A DNA stretch of 64,000 bases from Spirabiliibacterium falconis (GCF_014885015.1 NZ_JABMIJ010000008.1:1-64000); one strand, 5' to 3'. Positions 9,017-18,377 are shown, counted from the first letter of the stretch. The notes: generated by a model not told the origin, from the sequence alone. Numbers and translations: made by a program.

Positions 9017-9300
9017 TATTGATACTCATCCGATTTCACTAGGCGGTAGAACACTTCGTTAGGCTTTATCATATCGTGTTCTAATCTTGCGCGCTCTTCA
9101 ATCGCATCCACCCCTTCCTTGAGATCTTTAATTTCTGCGATAATGAGTTGATTACGCTGAGAAAGCTGTGTATTTTCTTGCTCTCGTTGAGCAATTTCAT
9201 GTTGCACCGCTGTGTATTCCATATAGCCATTTTTACCAAACCAAAAACTATATTGAAACAACGCCACAAGGGCGATTAAAATAAGAATGAGAACGCGCAT
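9016..9300 (-). CDS. ftsB: Cell division protein FtsB
   Basis: A 94-residue bitopic protein of the divisome, partner of FtsL and FtsQ. An N-terminal membrane helix (about 3-20) is followed by a coiled coil (about 28-75) containing GKNGYMEY. The start has an AAGGA site 7 nt upstream. It is the first gene of the ftsB-ispD-ispF-truD-surE-pcm-yqaA-nlpD run, and its promoter should lie in the 106-bp gap shared with divergent greB. Confidence 0.93.
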   Translation of the reverse strand: MRVLILILIALVALFQYSFWFGKNGYMEYTAVQHEIAQREQENTQLSQRNQLIIAEIKDLKEGVDAIEERARLEHDMIKPNEVFYRLVKSDEYQ

Positions 9301-9406
9301 AGTCTGTCCTTGAATATCAATTTGGTATAGTTTACCTTGAAATACAGAGAATGTGGAATGGCAAAGGCGATCTTAGTGCATTTTTTGCATAAAAATGAAG
9401 GCGAAT

Positions 9407-9886
9407 ATGGCAAAATCAAATTATATTACACGAGCAGGCTGGCAGGCATTGGATCAGGAGTTAAAATTCCTTTGGCGTGAAGAGCGTCCAAAGGTTACCC
9501 AAGCTGTGTCTGATGCGGCGGCACTTGGCGATCGTAGTGAAAATGCAGAATATATTTATGGCAAACGACGATTGCGTGAAATCGATCGCCGTGTACGCTT
9601 TTTAACCAAACGACTGGAGGTGCTAAGCATTGTGGATTATCACCCCAAACAAGAGGGCAAAGTCTTTTTTGGCGCATGGGTCGAACTAGAGAGCGAGCAA
9701 GGGGAGATTCACGCCTATCGAATTGTGGGGTGCGACGAATTCGATCCTCAAAAAAATTGGATTTCTATTGATTCACCAGTTGCACGCGCACTCATTGGTA
9801 AACAAGTCGATGATGAAATTTGTGTGCAAACACCAAGCGGCACACGCGTATGGTATATCAATAAAATTTGGTATCAGACAACGTAA
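9407..9886 (+). CDS. greB: Transcription elongation factor GreB
   Basis: A 159-residue Gre factor that rescues backtracked RNA polymerase by stimulating transcript cleavage. The N-terminal coiled coil carries the acidic tip with DAAALGDRSENAEY, and the C-terminal FKBP-like domain begins near residue 80. The start at 9407 (MAKSNYIT) is preferred over the ATG four codons earlier because GAAGG lies 5 nt before it. Its 3' end overlaps convergent rseC by 29 bp. Confidence 0.95.
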   Translation: MAKSNYITRAGWQALDQELKFLWREERPKVTQAVSDAAALGDRSENAEYIYGKRRLREIDRRVRFLTKRLEVLSIVDYHPKQEGKVFFGAWVELESEQGEIHAYRIVGCDEFDPQKNWISIDSPVARALIGKQVDDEICVQTPSGTRVWYINKIWYQTT

Positions 9887-10328
9887 TCGGCTTGCCCAAG
9901 ATGCGAATAAAGTGCGGTTGGAAATGTTTTCTGACTGCTAATTTTTCGCTGACGGGGCGAATAATAACGAAGCTCAGTGCCGTTGCCACGACAATGAGCA
10001 GTGCTAATGCCCACTCCGTTTGGATAAACAATGAGCCAATAAGTGCACTACACAATAAGGTGGCGAGTGGAACTATATACAGCAAAAGTGCGGTCAAAAT
10101 CATAGAACGCTCTTGTAGCCCAATTTCAATTTTTTGCCCAACTTCAACCGCATCATCCACTACCACCTGTAAAAGTAGCTGATTGTGCCTGTCGCCATTT
10201 AACTCAGATAACGCATGTGCCCCACAGCTTGTTTTCGCCACACAGCCACTGCAACTTTGCTTTGTTTCACACCGCACTTTGGCTATGCCGTTAGCAATGC
10301 TAACCACCTCTGCCACTTCAACTAACAT
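9858..10328 (-). CDS. rseC: RseC, sigma-E regulatory/SoxR-reducing family membrane protein
   Basis: A 156-residue inner-membrane protein. The N-terminal region has four cysteines in C-x2-C-x5-C spacing (CSGC..TSC) and two membrane segments lie near 83-100 and 105-125. In E. coli RseC modulates sigma-E activity. It is the last gene of rpoE-rseA-rseB-rseC, sharing one base with rseB, and its last 29 bp are antisense to the end of greB. Confidence 0.92.
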   Translation of the reverse strand: MLVEVAEVVSIANGIAKVRCETKQSCSGCVAKTSCGAHALSELNGDRHNQLLLQVVVDDAVEVGQKIEIGLQERSMILTALLLYIVPLATLLCSALIGSLFIQTEWALALLIVVATALSFVIIRPVSEKLAVRKHFQPHFIRILGKPITLSDTKFY

Positions 10329-11335
10329 TATTTTTTACTCTGGCTAAAGTGAATATCTTTGACAATTTGCTTGGCGGTAAGTAGCGGAATATCGCCGATT
10401 AAGGTAATTTCACGCTGATCTTCGCTCAATGTATAAATCGTGTTGCTGTCTTGCTGCCAAGCGTGCTCACCTAAATTATCACGAATACTTTGATTTAAAT
10501 ATAAACTAAATGAAAACAGCCCATCACTATATAGCAACGTTTCTAACTCACCAATATCCGTTTGATATTTATCGTGTTTTCTTATTTCAAACCCTGGCGG
10601 TAGCCACGTTAAATGCCAATTGGGATCAACATTCACCTCATCACCTTGTAACGCAATGACTGGCGGCAAATGTAATTGTTTAATGGGTTCAATTAAACTG
10701 CTTAAAGTCTCGTCTTGCGTCAGCGATGTTACCCGAAATTGTTCCAGCACGTTACCATTGCGGTCAAGCATATCACTGCGCATCAATAGATGGCTTGCAG
10801 AATCAATCCATAATACATATTGATAGCGAAAATCGTCTTTGGGTAGGATGCGAATGACTTGTGCGATACGATTCGCAATGCGTGTTTTGCCGGCATCAAT
10901 AAAATCATAGTACCGCTTTAGTTTGCCAAAATTAGCATATACCGCACTAGGTAAATCATCTACTATCGCCTGTGCTTTTAAGCTAAATGGTTGATAATTC
11001 GAGCCAAAATAACTGATAATGTCACCACGCTGAATGATTTCTTGACGTGCACCATCGAGGGAGAACAACTGCGCATAGTGCTTGCCGTCGTGATAAAGGT
11101 GTCGATATTGATAACTGTTCACCTCATTTGGCATCAATTTAACAAACGTAATATCAAAATCACTGTTATGCCACGCTGTCGTCATTTGTTGCAACGTGTC
11201 GAGAAGATTGCGTTGAGCGGGATTATCTACTGCATGCTCAACTTCCACCGCACTTTCAGTACCCGCCAAGCCAACGGGAGTATAAAGTGCGGTTAAAAAT
11301 AAGCAAAGTGCGAGAATAAATGCGTTGTGTTTCAT
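10328..11335 (-). CDS. rseB: RseB, periplasmic sensor of sigma-E pathway
   Basis: A 335-residue periplasmic protein that binds the anti-sigma factor RseA and protects it from DegS cleavage until misfolded outer-membrane protein or LPS is sensed. The start at 11335 gives a good signal peptide (MKHNAFILALCLF, cleavage near GLAGTES); the longer frame would bury it. The two lipid-binding-like MucB/RseB domains span the rest. It follows rseA by 65 bp. Confidence 0.93.
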   Translation of the reverse strand: MKHNAFILALCLFLTALYTPVGLAGTESAVEVEHAVDNPAQRNLLDTLQQMTTAWHNSDFDITFVKLMPNEVNSYQYRHLYHDGKHYAQLFSLDGARQEIIQRGDIISYFGSNYQPFSLKAQAIVDDLPSAVYANFGKLKRYYDFIDAGKTRIANRIAQVIRILPKDDFRYQYVLWIDSASHLLMRSDMLDRNGNVLEQFRVTSLTQDETLSSLIEPIKQLHLPPVIALQGDEVNVDPNWHLTWLPPGFEIRKHDKYQTDIGELETLLYSDGLFSFSLYLNQSIRDNLGEHAWQQDSNTIYTLSEDQREITLIGDIPLLTAKQIVKDIHFSQSKK

Positions 11336-11400
11336 TGATACATCCAATGCAAATAAAAATTCACCACCCAAAGGTGGTGAAGATCTGTCAACGTGTGATA

Positions 11401-11973
11401 TTAGTCATTATGATTAGACACGTGTTCTAATGCTGGACCATTCACACGACGTTGTAATTCATGATTTTGCAACATCAGGTTAAGGCGTTTACTTTGTTGC
11501 TCAAGCTGATCTTGGGTTGGCAAGTCTTTACTTGGTGCATTATAACTTACTGGCTGCAAATTATTCGTAAACGGCAATGTTTGTAGTACAGGTGTCTGTG
11601 CATAATTGTCTTCTTGCCCATTTTGCATATATGTTTGCACACCAAACACAGCCACCAAGCATACACTTGCCGCCACCGCCACTTGGGTAAGTGGAGCAAA
11701 CCATTTTTTAACTTTTTGTGCAAAGGAATGCGATTCAATTTCACGCGGTGTAGGTTGATCACACACAATCGTGCTTTCTGACTCAATCAACATCGCCATT
11801 TTTTCGGTAAAATCATTGCCTAAGAGTACATCGGACTCTCTACGCATAACCGCACGCACAAGGTGATAATGTTGCCACGTTTGCTGGAGCTCTTTGTCCT
11901 GACACAGTGCATCAAGTGTTTGATTATCTTGATGTTCACCGTCTAAATAGGCTGAAAGTAACTCTTTTTGCAT
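11401..11973 (-). CDS. rseA: RseA, anti-sigma-E factor
   Basis: A 190-residue bitopic membrane protein. The cytoplasmic N-terminal region (MQKELLSAYLDGE) would bind sigma-E; a membrane segment lies at about 95-113; the periplasmic part is the target of DegS and RseB. It lies 32 bp downstream of rpoE. Length is slightly below that of E. coli RseA. Confidence 0.93.
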   Translation of the reverse strand: MQKELLSAYLDGEHQDNQTLDALCQDKELQQTWQHYHLVRAVMRRESDVLLGNDFTEKMAMLIESESTIVCDQPTPREIESHSFAQKVKKWFAPLTQVAVAASVCLVAVFGVQTYMQNGQEDNYAQTPVLQTLPFTNNLQPVSYNAPSKDLPTQDQLEQQSKRLNLMLQNHELQRRVNGPALEHVSNHND

Positions 11974-12005
11974 CTTGATCTACTCCGCTTTTTGACTCGT
12001 CGTCG

Positions 12006-12587
12006 TTAATGTTCGTTGTTCATTAAAGGGGCGATTTTACTGTTGATAATTTCCCGTGCCCTAAATATGCGTGATCGCACTGTTCCCACAGGGCATTCCA
12101 TAATCTCAGCAATCTCTTCGTAACTCAATTCCTCTAACTCACGCAACGTTATTGAGGTTTTTAGCTCTTCTGGTAGAGCGGCTATCGTTTCAAAAATCAC
12201 ATCTTTTAATTCCGACGATAGCACCAAATTCTCAGGTGTATCAATATTGCGCAATCCATCGCCTGTTTCATAACCTTCCGCATCATCGGCTGGAATGTCA
12301 TCGCCTGGAGGGCGTCTACCTTGTGCTGTAATATAGTTTTTTGCCGTATTCACAGCAATACGATAAAGCCAAGTATAAAACGCACTATCCCCACGAAATA
12401 AATGCAATGATCGATAAGCTTTAATAAATGTTTCCTGCACCACATCTGGGATGTCATTGGTTGAAACATACCGTGTTAACAGACCAGCAATTTTGTTCTG
12501 GTGGCGCGCAACAAGCAAATTGAATGCTTTTTTATCACCATTCTGAGCCTTTTCTACCAGGGCTTGATCTGTTAGTTGTTCACCCAT
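12006..12587 (-). CDS. rpoE: RNA polymerase sigma-E factor
   Basis: A 193-residue ECF sigma factor that directs the envelope-stress response. Region 2 contains DVVQETFIKAYRSL and YTWLYRIAVNTAKNY; region 4 contains ELEELSYEEIAEIM and GTVRSRIFRAR. It heads the rse operon. The promoter upstream (12655-12681) is itself of sigma-E type, so the gene is probably autoregulated. Confidence 0.96.
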   Translation of the reverse strand: MGEQLTDQALVEKAQNGDKKAFNLLVARHQNKIAGLLTRYVSTNDIPDVVQETFIKAYRSLHLFRGDSAFYTWLYRIAVNTAKNYITAQGRRPPGDDIPADDAEGYETGDGLRNIDTPENLVLSSELKDVIFETIAALPEELKTSITLRELEELSYEEIAEIMECPVGTVRSRIFRAREIINSKIAPLMNNEH

Positions 12588-12654
12588 CTTGAGCGAATCT
12601 CCTTCACGTTTTACGCTAACATTCCATGCTCTGACAGTAGGAGCTCTTAAAACG

Positions 12655-12681
12655 TTAGAGTGCGGTTTTTCTCAAAAGTTC
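12655..12681 (-). promoter_or_regulatory. Sigma-E promoter of rpoE-rseABC
   Basis: On the minus strand GAACTT is followed by exactly 16 bp and then TCTAA, a close match to the sigma-E consensus. An almost complete USS (ACCGCACTC) sits in the spacer. It lies between the sdhE stop and rpoE. The same two boxes with the same spacing occur upstream of rpoH. Confidence 0.85.
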
Positions 12682-12689
12682 AAATTTTT

Positions 12690-12941
12690 TTATTTTGATG
12701 CTAAATGCTGCTGAATTAACAACACAATTTCATGTAGATTTTCACGTGGTGCGCGGGCTTGGTTCATCAACCAACGAAACAATTCGGGATCCGTAAACGT
12801 CAATAACTCCACGAAACTCGCTTTTTGAGCCTCGGTTAACGTATCAAACCGCTCTTGATAAAACGGCATAATCATATAATCCAGCTCAAGCATTCCACGG
12901 CGGCATTCCCACGCTAGCTTCAATTTATTGTATTGCGCCAT
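12690..12941 (-). CDS. sdhE: SdhE/CptB, FAD assembly factor
   Basis: An 83-residue protein of the YgfY family, which helps attach FAD covalently to succinate dehydrogenase/fumarate reductase flavoproteins. The signature RRGMLELD sits near residue 14. The start at 12941 (MAQYNKL) is chosen because GAAGG precedes it by 5 nt. It is upstream of rpoE, with the rpoE promoter directly after its stop. Confidence 0.9.
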   Translation of the reverse strand: MAQYNKLKLAWECRRGMLELDYMIMPFYQERFDTLTEAQKASFVELLTFTDPELFRWLMNQARAPRENLHEIVLLIQQHLASK

Positions 12942-13050
12942 ACAGACCTTCATTCTTGTGCAAATGTGTTGTGATCATCATAGCATAAATGGAGCCAAGT
13001 GCGTGGATTTTCAAGGTATCTCAATCATAAAAGTGCGGTTAAGCTATAAC

Positions 13051-13079
13051 AAAAAAGGCGAGCTGTGCTCACCTTTTTT
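13051..13079 (-). terminator. Terminator after rpmB-rpmG
   Basis: A hairpin of GGCGAGC / GCTCACC with one mismatch, flanked by A6 and T6 runs, 17 bp beyond the rpmG stop. Confidence 0.8.
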
Positions 13080-13095
13080 CGCAATCGATCAAGAA

Positions 13096-13266
13096 TTATT
13101 TGATTTTTGCTTCTTTATAAATAACATGCTTGCGAACAACAGGATCGTATTTTTTGATCTCCATTTTTTCAGGCATATTACGTTTGTTTTTTGTTGTAGT
13201 GTAGAAATGACCAGTTTCTGCGGTTGAAACTAATTTAATTTTCTCACGAGCACCTTTTGCTGCCAT
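13096..13266 (-). CDS. rpmG: 50S ribosomal protein L33
   Basis: A 56-residue ribosomal protein, [12 protein letters not shown] at the N-terminus and [18 protein letters not shown] at the C-terminus, matching gammaproteobacterial L33. A strong AAGGAG site precedes it. It lies 11 bp after rpmB and both are co-transcribed. It has no zinc-binding CxxC pairs, so it is the zinc-free form. Confidence 0.96.
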   Translation of the reverse strand: MAAKGAREKIKLVSTAETGHFYTTTKNKRNMPEKMEIKKYDPVVRKHVIYKEAKIK

Positions 13267-13277
13267 AATTTAGCTCC

Positions 13278-13538
<261 letters not shown>

Positions 13539-13626
13539 TTAAGTTTGCGCTAAGCGGTTCGGATCACCAAGCTGGTTACCTCGTCAGGCATTCAACCCGA
13601 CCCGCGATGAATATTAAAGGTGGGGG

Positions 13627-13655
13627 ATTATACCCATTTTTTTTATCTTACTCAA
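13627..13655 (-). promoter_or_regulatory. Promoter of rpmB-rpmG
   Basis: On the minus strand TTGAGT and TATAAT are separated by 17 bp, with a C-rich discriminator directly after the -10 box. The gap 13515-13702 holds this promoter and the ribosomal leader. Confidence 0.7.
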
Positions 13656-13702
13656 GCCCCAATGCGGATTAATCATAAATTTCCCGCCAACGAACCGCAC
13701 TT

Positions 13703-14371
13703 TTACTCTCCTGATTTGAGCCAACCTTGTTCAGAAAATGATAAATAACAGCCTTGACCAATAATAAAATGATCGAGCACCCGCACTTCGACCAGCCCAC
13801 AGGCTTGTTGAATTTTTGTAGTGATGGCTTTATCGGCTTGACTGGCTTTTGCCACACCCGATGGATGATTATGCGCTAAAATAATGGCGGCTGCATTAAG
13901 CGAAAGTGCGGTTTTGACAATCTCTCTTGGGTGCACCGCCGTACTATTAATACTGCCAAGAAACATCTCTTCGTGGCGCAACAAGCGATGCTGATTATCT
14001 AAAAATAGCACCACAAAAATCTCTCGCTGTTTGTTCTCTAACAAACTTTGTAAATACATTCTCGCTAACTCAGGCGAATCGAATGTCGGTTTGGCTTGCA
14101 TTTGCTGAGAAAGATAACGTTTTGTCATCTCGATGCTCGCTTGCAGTTGTACGAACTGGGTGATCCCAAGCCCTTTAAATGCACAAAACTCTTTTTCATT
14201 GGCACTTAAAAGATAACGTAAAGATCCAAAGTGCATCAGCACCTCACGCGATAATGCCATTACCGAGCAACCTTTGATACCTGTGCGCAAAAAAATTGCT
14301 AACAATTCATCATCACTGAGGGTTGCCGCACCGCACTTTAATAATTTTTCTCGTGGTAATAACTGTTGCAT
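13703..14371 (-). CDS. radC: RadC-family JAB/MPN protein, competence regulon member
   Basis: A 222-residue protein of the RadC/YsxA family. A helix-hairpin-helix region (KGLGITQFVQLQA, about 65-80) precedes the JAB1/MPN metalloprotease-like domain with HNHPSG and the trailing Ser-x7-Asp ligand pattern. The molecular role is unsettled; in H. influenzae radC is induced in competence although mutants transform normally. The CRP-S site at 14443-14464 supports the same control here. Confidence 0.94.
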   Translation of the reverse strand: MQQLLPREKLLKCGAATLSDDELLAIFLRTGIKGCSVMALSREVLMHFGSLRYLLSANEKEFCAFKGLGITQFVQLQASIEMTKRYLSQQMQAKPTFDSPELARMYLQSLLENKQREIFVVLFLDNQHRLLRHEEMFLGSINSTAVHPREIVKTALSLNAAAIILAHNHPSGVAKASQADKAITTKIQQACGLVEVRVLDHFIIGQGCYLSFSEQGWLKSGE

Positions 14372-14442
14372 CTAGCTCCCCTTTGATGTTCATAACCGCA
14401 CTTTGTGGTATTTTTTCCGTTTTTGCCAGCAACATGATCGTG

Positions 14443-14464
14443 TTTTACGATCGCTTTCGTAAAA
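14443..14464 (-). promoter_or_regulatory. CRP-S (Sxy-dependent) site of radC
   Basis: A 22-bp element with TTTT and AAAA ends around ACGATCGCTTTCGT, 72 bp before radC. The left half is identical to that of the comM element and the right arm ends in the same TCGTAAAA. Confidence 0.78.
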
Positions 14465-14552
14465 ATTACCATTTTTTATCGAAATTATGCTGTGCGTTTC
14501 GCCTTGAAATGCTACAATTTAAGATTAACTTTATTTTCATGACGGAGATAAA

Positions 14553-15098
14553 ATGAGTCGTCAAAAGAAAACGCGCAAAATCAGTGATATTATGCCCGCG
14601 CGCAAAGCGGATAATCCTGCGGGTGCACGCAAGTCTAGTCGCTATGAGCTAGATGCCAAAGCGCGTGAAGAAAAACGCAAGAAAAAACATAAAGGTCTGC
14701 CATCAGGTAACCGCCACAGTGCAAGCAACGACAATAGCAAAAAGCAAAGTGCGGTTGTGCGTGACCCGCGTGTGGGAAGCCGTAAAAAGATTCCACTGAT
14801 GGTAGAATTTGTAAATCAGCCTGAAAAAGGGCGAGTTATTGAGCCTGTGCGCACGACAAAATCTGTTCGAGATCCAATGGCGGAGCTGACCGCACTTGAG
14901 AATAATGAATGTTTAAATAACTTGCTCGATCAACTGGATGCGGGCAAGAAATTATCCCGAGAAGATCAAACCTTCGTTGATGACTGCCTTGCCCGTATTG
15001 AGCAATTAATGCAAGAGCTTGGTGTAAACGAAGACGATGAGGAAGACGAAGATCTGTTAACCCGCTTTTCTCAAGTGGACATTAATCAGTTCCGATAA
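14553..15098 (+). CDS. yihI: YihI, Der GTPase-activating protein
   Basis: A 181-residue protein with a very basic N-terminal half (about 1-55) and an acidic C-terminus ([11 protein letters not shown]), the pattern of YihI, which stimulates the GTPase Der and so tunes ribosome assembly. It is divergent from radC and 2 bp ahead of the next gene, with which it is probably co-transcribed. Confidence 0.9.
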   Translation: MSRQKKTRKISDIMPARKADNPAGARKSSRYELDAKAREEKRKKKHKGLPSGNRHSASNDNSKKQSAVVRDPRVGSRKKIPLMVEFVNQPEKGRVIEPVRTTKSVRDPMAELTALENNECLNNLLDQLDAGKKLSREDQTFVDDCLARIEQLMQELGVNEDDEEDEDLLTRFSQVDINQFR

Positions 15099-15100
15099 AC

Positions 15101-15553
15101 ATGAGCTATTTACACATACTGCTGGTTGTTGGCGTTGTGATTATTATGGGTTTGGCTGGCTGGGCTGGTAGCTTGATGCTGGCTCTACGCCGCCAAAAAC
15201 AACGTATATACGCCCTAAAAGTACGCCAATTTCAATTCGCTAAAGAGAGCATTGAAATCATAGCCAATGCGATGCTACGCGATGAATGCAATCTTTCTGA
15301 AGGGGTAATCCGTATTAATGGGCTGTTAGCGCATATTGGCGGCATAACACTGCACAGTTATCCTGCCCTGTTTAATCTATTTGAAACGGTCAAAGACATG
15401 CCAATTTTGGCGGCTCGCAGCGCACTCAAGCGTAATGAGCGTATGCGTTATGATCTGATACGTGAAAGTAAGGAAGCAGAATTACAAGAGGCTATTTTGG
15501 CGCAAGTGCCTCAATTATTACACGATTTACAACACAGGAAACCTTATGTCTGA
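15101..15553 (+). CDS. DUF2489 membrane-anchored protein
   Basis: A 150-residue protein of unknown function. One N-terminal membrane helix (about 5-28) is followed by a helical cytoplasmic domain. It recurs between yihI and hemN in gammaproteobacteria. The last 8 bp overlap the hemN start, so translation of the two is coupled. Confidence 0.8.
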   Translation: MSYLHILLVVGVVIIMGLAGWAGSLMLALRRQKQRIYALKVRQFQFAKESIEIIANAMLRDECNLSEGVIRINGLLAHIGGITLHSYPALFNLFETVKDMPILAARSALKRNERMRYDLIRESKEAELQEAILAQVPQLLHDLQHRKPYV

Positions 15554-16913
15554 TATTGTATGGGATCTCAATCTTATTCAAAAATATAATCAATCGGGCC
15601 CACGTTATACGTCTTACCCAACCGCACTTGAGTTTAATGAACACTATAACGAACACGATTTTTTACAGGCTGCTCTGCGCTATCCAACTCGTCCTTTGTC
15701 GTTATATGTGCATATCCCGTTTTGCCACAAATTGTGTTATTTTTGTGCGTGCAATAAGGTGATCACTCGCCATCAACATAAAGCGGATATTTATCTTGAT
15801 TATGTCGAAAAAGAGATCATTACACGCGCCCCTCTCTTCAAACAACGCACTGTGACCCAAATTCACTGGGGGGGTGGCACCCCAACCTATCTCAGCGAAG
15901 CACAATCCTCACGCCTAATGACAATGCTCACGGAACATTTTCATATCGCTGATAATGCCGAAATCAGTATCGAAATGGATCCGCGTGAAATAGAACTGTC
16001 AATGCTCGATCATCTACGGCACATTGGCTTTAATCGTATCTCGATGGGTATTCAAGATTTTAATAAAGATGTGCAAGCTGCAATTAATCGTATTCAAGAT
16101 GAAGACTTTATTTTTGCACTTATGCAAAAAGCACGCCAACTGGGCTTTAGCTCAACGAATATTGACCTGATCTATGGATTACCTTTTCAAACAGTGGATA
16201 GCTTTATGAAAACGCTTAAACGGGTCAGCGAACTTAATCCTGATCGCATGAGTGTTTTCAATTATGCGCATTTGCCAGCACGTTTTGCGGGGCAAGCAAA
16301 AATCAAAGAGCATCATCTGCCCCCCGCGGAAAGTAAACTCACCATTTTACAAAATACCATTGAAACATTAACTCAAGCAGGCTATCAGTTTATTGGTATG
16401 GATCATTTTGCTAAACCCGATGATGAACTGGCAATCGCTCAGCGTAAGGGCGTTCTGCACCGTAATTTCCAAGGCTACACAACTCAAGAAGAAGCCGATT
16501 TATTAGGGCTTGGGGTCTCTGCTATTTCCTTATTAGGCGATCACTATGCACAAAATGAAAAAGGGTTAAAAGACTACTACACCGCGATTGAAGCGCATAA
16601 CAGTGCCTTGGCAAAAGGGTTGGTGTTAAGTCAAGAGGATTGCCTACGCCGTGATGTCATTAAGGCATTAATTTGTAATTTCCGCTTAGTGTTTTCCTCA
16701 ATTGAACAACAGTATCAAATTGATTTTAAACAGCATTTTGCACAAGATTTGGAGCTTCTCGCACCACTAGCTGAGGATGGATTGCTAACGATTACCGATC
16801 ATGCGATTGAAGTCAGTGCAAAAGGACGCCTGCTGATTCGTAATATCTGTTTATGTTTTGATACATACTCACGTGCTCTTGCTAGACGCCAACAATTTTC
16901 GCGTATTATCTAA
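15546..16913 (+). CDS. hemN: Oxygen-independent coproporphyrinogen III oxidase
   Basis: A 455-residue radical-SAM enzyme that decarboxylates coproporphyrinogen III to protoporphyrinogen IX in anaerobic haem synthesis. The cluster motif CHKLCYFC (CxxxCxxC) lies near residue 62 and is followed by a further Cys; WGGGTPTYL is the glycine motif. The start at 15546 (MSDIVWDL) matches the length of E. coli HemN (457); the longer frame has no support. It is the third gene of the yihI unit. Confidence 0.95.
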   Translation: MSDIVWDLNLIQKYNQSGPRYTSYPTALEFNEHYNEHDFLQAALRYPTRPLSLYVHIPFCHKLCYFCACNKVITRHQHKADIYLDYVEKEIITRAPLFKQRTVTQIHWGGGTPTYLSEAQSSRLMTMLTEHFHIADNAEISIEMDPREIELSMLDHLRHIGFNRISMGIQDFNKDVQAAINRIQDEDFIFALMQKARQLGFSSTNIDLIYGLPFQTVDSFMKTLKRVSELNPDRMSVFNYAHLPARFAGQAKIKEHHLPPAESKLTILQNTIETLTQAGYQFIGMDHFAKPDDELAIAQRKGVLHRNFQGYTTQEEADLLGLGVSAISLLGDHYAQNEKGLKDYYTAIEAHNSALAKGLVLSQEDCLRRDVIKALICNFRLVFSSIEQQYQIDFKQHFAQDLELLAPLAEDGLLTITDHAIEVSAKGRLLIRNICLCFDTYSRALARRQQFSRII

Positions 16914-16917
16914 TCTT

Positions 16918-16946
16918 GACCGCACTTTGATAGATAAAGTGCGGTT
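16918..16946. terminator. Paired-USS terminator after hemN
   Basis: Inverted ACCGCACTTT / AAAGTGCGGT with a short loop between two convergent genes; T-rich DNA follows on the plus strand. The stop codon of the minus-strand gene at 16945 lies in its last bases. Confidence 0.85.
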
Positions 16947-17289
16947 AATTTTCGATTAGGGGACGCAAACTCTCATGCTGACGCTTGAGGTTTTCAATCA
17001 TTTTATCATAATGGCGTAAGCGTATCAGGGCGTGCACAATCAGATATGCTGCCACTACAATTAAACTGATATTAATAACGCTAATTGCGCTTAGCACCAA
17101 CCAGACATGTTCAATTTCATAATATTTTGATGTGGCAATTAATGCACTAAAAATCGCCAATGGCAGTGCCAGCATGGAAATCCCAATCCGCATTGAGGCA
17201 AGGACTGTCCGTTTTTCAGCTAGCACAAGTTGTAATTGATTGATGCTGAGAATATCAACTGTCGTATTATTAGGTGTTGATGTTTGCAT
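16945..17289 (-). CDS. DUF202 (YidH-like) membrane protein
   Basis: A 114-residue inner-membrane protein. The LAEKRTVLASMRIGISMLALPL stretch resembles the LAxERTxLAxxRT signature of DUF202, in two pieces (LAEKRTVLAS, then MRIGIS); two or three membrane segments span about 35-55 and 65-90. Function unknown. It starts 3 bp after the lipase-like gene upstream, so the two share a transcript. Confidence 0.7.
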   Translation of the reverse strand: MQTSTPNNTTVDILSINQLQLVLAEKRTVLASMRIGISMLALPLAIFSALIATSKYYEIEHVWLVLSAISVINISLIVVAAYLIVHALIRLRHYDKMIENLKRQHESLRPLIEN

Positions 17290-17292
17290 AGT

Positions 17293-18255
17293 TTACTCTA
17301 AAAATCGATAAATACTGTTAAGCACATTATGGCGAATATGATCACGCTCGAATAGCAGTTCATGCTTTGCGTGTGCAATTATCGTGGATTGGCAATCAGA
17401 AAATAATGGCACGCTGTGCGAAATCACATGATTACAGACAATAGAATCTTTTTCTGCTTGAATAATGAGCACTGGAATAGCGATTTTTTTCGCAGCTCTC
17501 GGCAATTGCTGCATATAATTCAAGCACTGATGAACCCAAGCAAACGTCGGACCGCCAATCGTTAATTTTGGAAACCGCCGTGCAAGCCGATTGACCCATT
17601 TCATTCGTGTTTTACACGCGCTGAGATCGTTATTATTTATATTAACAGGACGATAATCCGTTTTCCCTGGAATATAACGCCGCCCAAGCCCAAACAATAC
17701 AGCAAGATTGATGAGCACACGATCAAGCATACCATGTTTAAGGGGCAACCCAAATAAAGGGGCTGTCAGCACCAATTGATCAAATGTATGGGGATAACGA
17801 GCTAAATAATGCGTTGCGATTAGCCCTCCTAACGAATGCCCTAACATCACTTTATGCTGATAATTTTCCAGCCCAGCAATCGTATGAATCACTGCATCCA
17901 AATCATAAAGATAATAATCGAATTGATCCACATAGCCTTTTTCATGCTCAGGCAAAAGGCGTTGAGAATAGCCCTGACCACGATGATCAAATAGCAATAC
18001 ATCAAAACCATGGTGGTAAAAATCGTACGCCACTTCACTCCATTTGAGCATATTGCCACCTCGTCCACTGACAAGCACCATCAAGCGACGACAATCATCG
18101 TTGTCATGTCGAAAAAAACGGTAAGCTATACGGCAACCCTGCCGCCCTTGTAAAAACTGAAGCGGAAAATCAGCAATAAATCGGCTCAAGGTGGTTAGGA
18201 CAAAATGGGCAAAGTGCGGTTCTCGTTGCTGCATAGGGTTCTCACTTATTGACAT
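17293..18255 (-). CDS. pldB: Alpha/beta hydrolase, lysophospholipase L2-like
   Basis: A 320-residue serine hydrolase. The nucleophile elbow GHSLGG lies near residue 130, the acid is probably in IIQAEKDSIV and the His in AHAKHELLFE. Overall it matches PldB, an inner-membrane lysophospholipase that breaks down lysophosphatidylethanolamine. The start at 18255 (MSISENPM) is the likeliest; an ATG at 18264 and an upstream one at 18291 are also possible, as no strong ribosome binding site decides between them. Confidence 0.82.
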   Translation of the reverse strand: MSISENPMQQREPHFAHFVLTTLSRFIADFPLQFLQGRQGCRIAYRFFRHDNDDCRRLMVLVSGRGGNMLKWSEVAYDFYHHGFDVLLFDHRGQGYSQRLLPEHEKGYVDQFDYYLYDLDAVIHTIAGLENYQHKVMLGHSLGGLIATHYLARYPHTFDQLVLTAPLFGLPLKHGMLDRVLINLAVLFGLGRRYIPGKTDYRPVNINNNDLSACKTRMKWVNRLARRFPKLTIGGPTFAWVHQCLNYMQQLPRAAKKIAIPVLIIQAEKDSIVCNHVISHSVPLFSDCQSTIIAHAKHELLFERDHIRHNVLNSIYRFLE

Positions 18256-18377
18256 TATGCCCATAATGAAACGATTTACAGTGAAAATCAATGGCTAAAT
18301 GGGCTTAATTTTATCTTGAATGACTAAAATATAACCATTTTTATTGCTGATATAAAGAAAGTTAAAGTGCATTGAGA

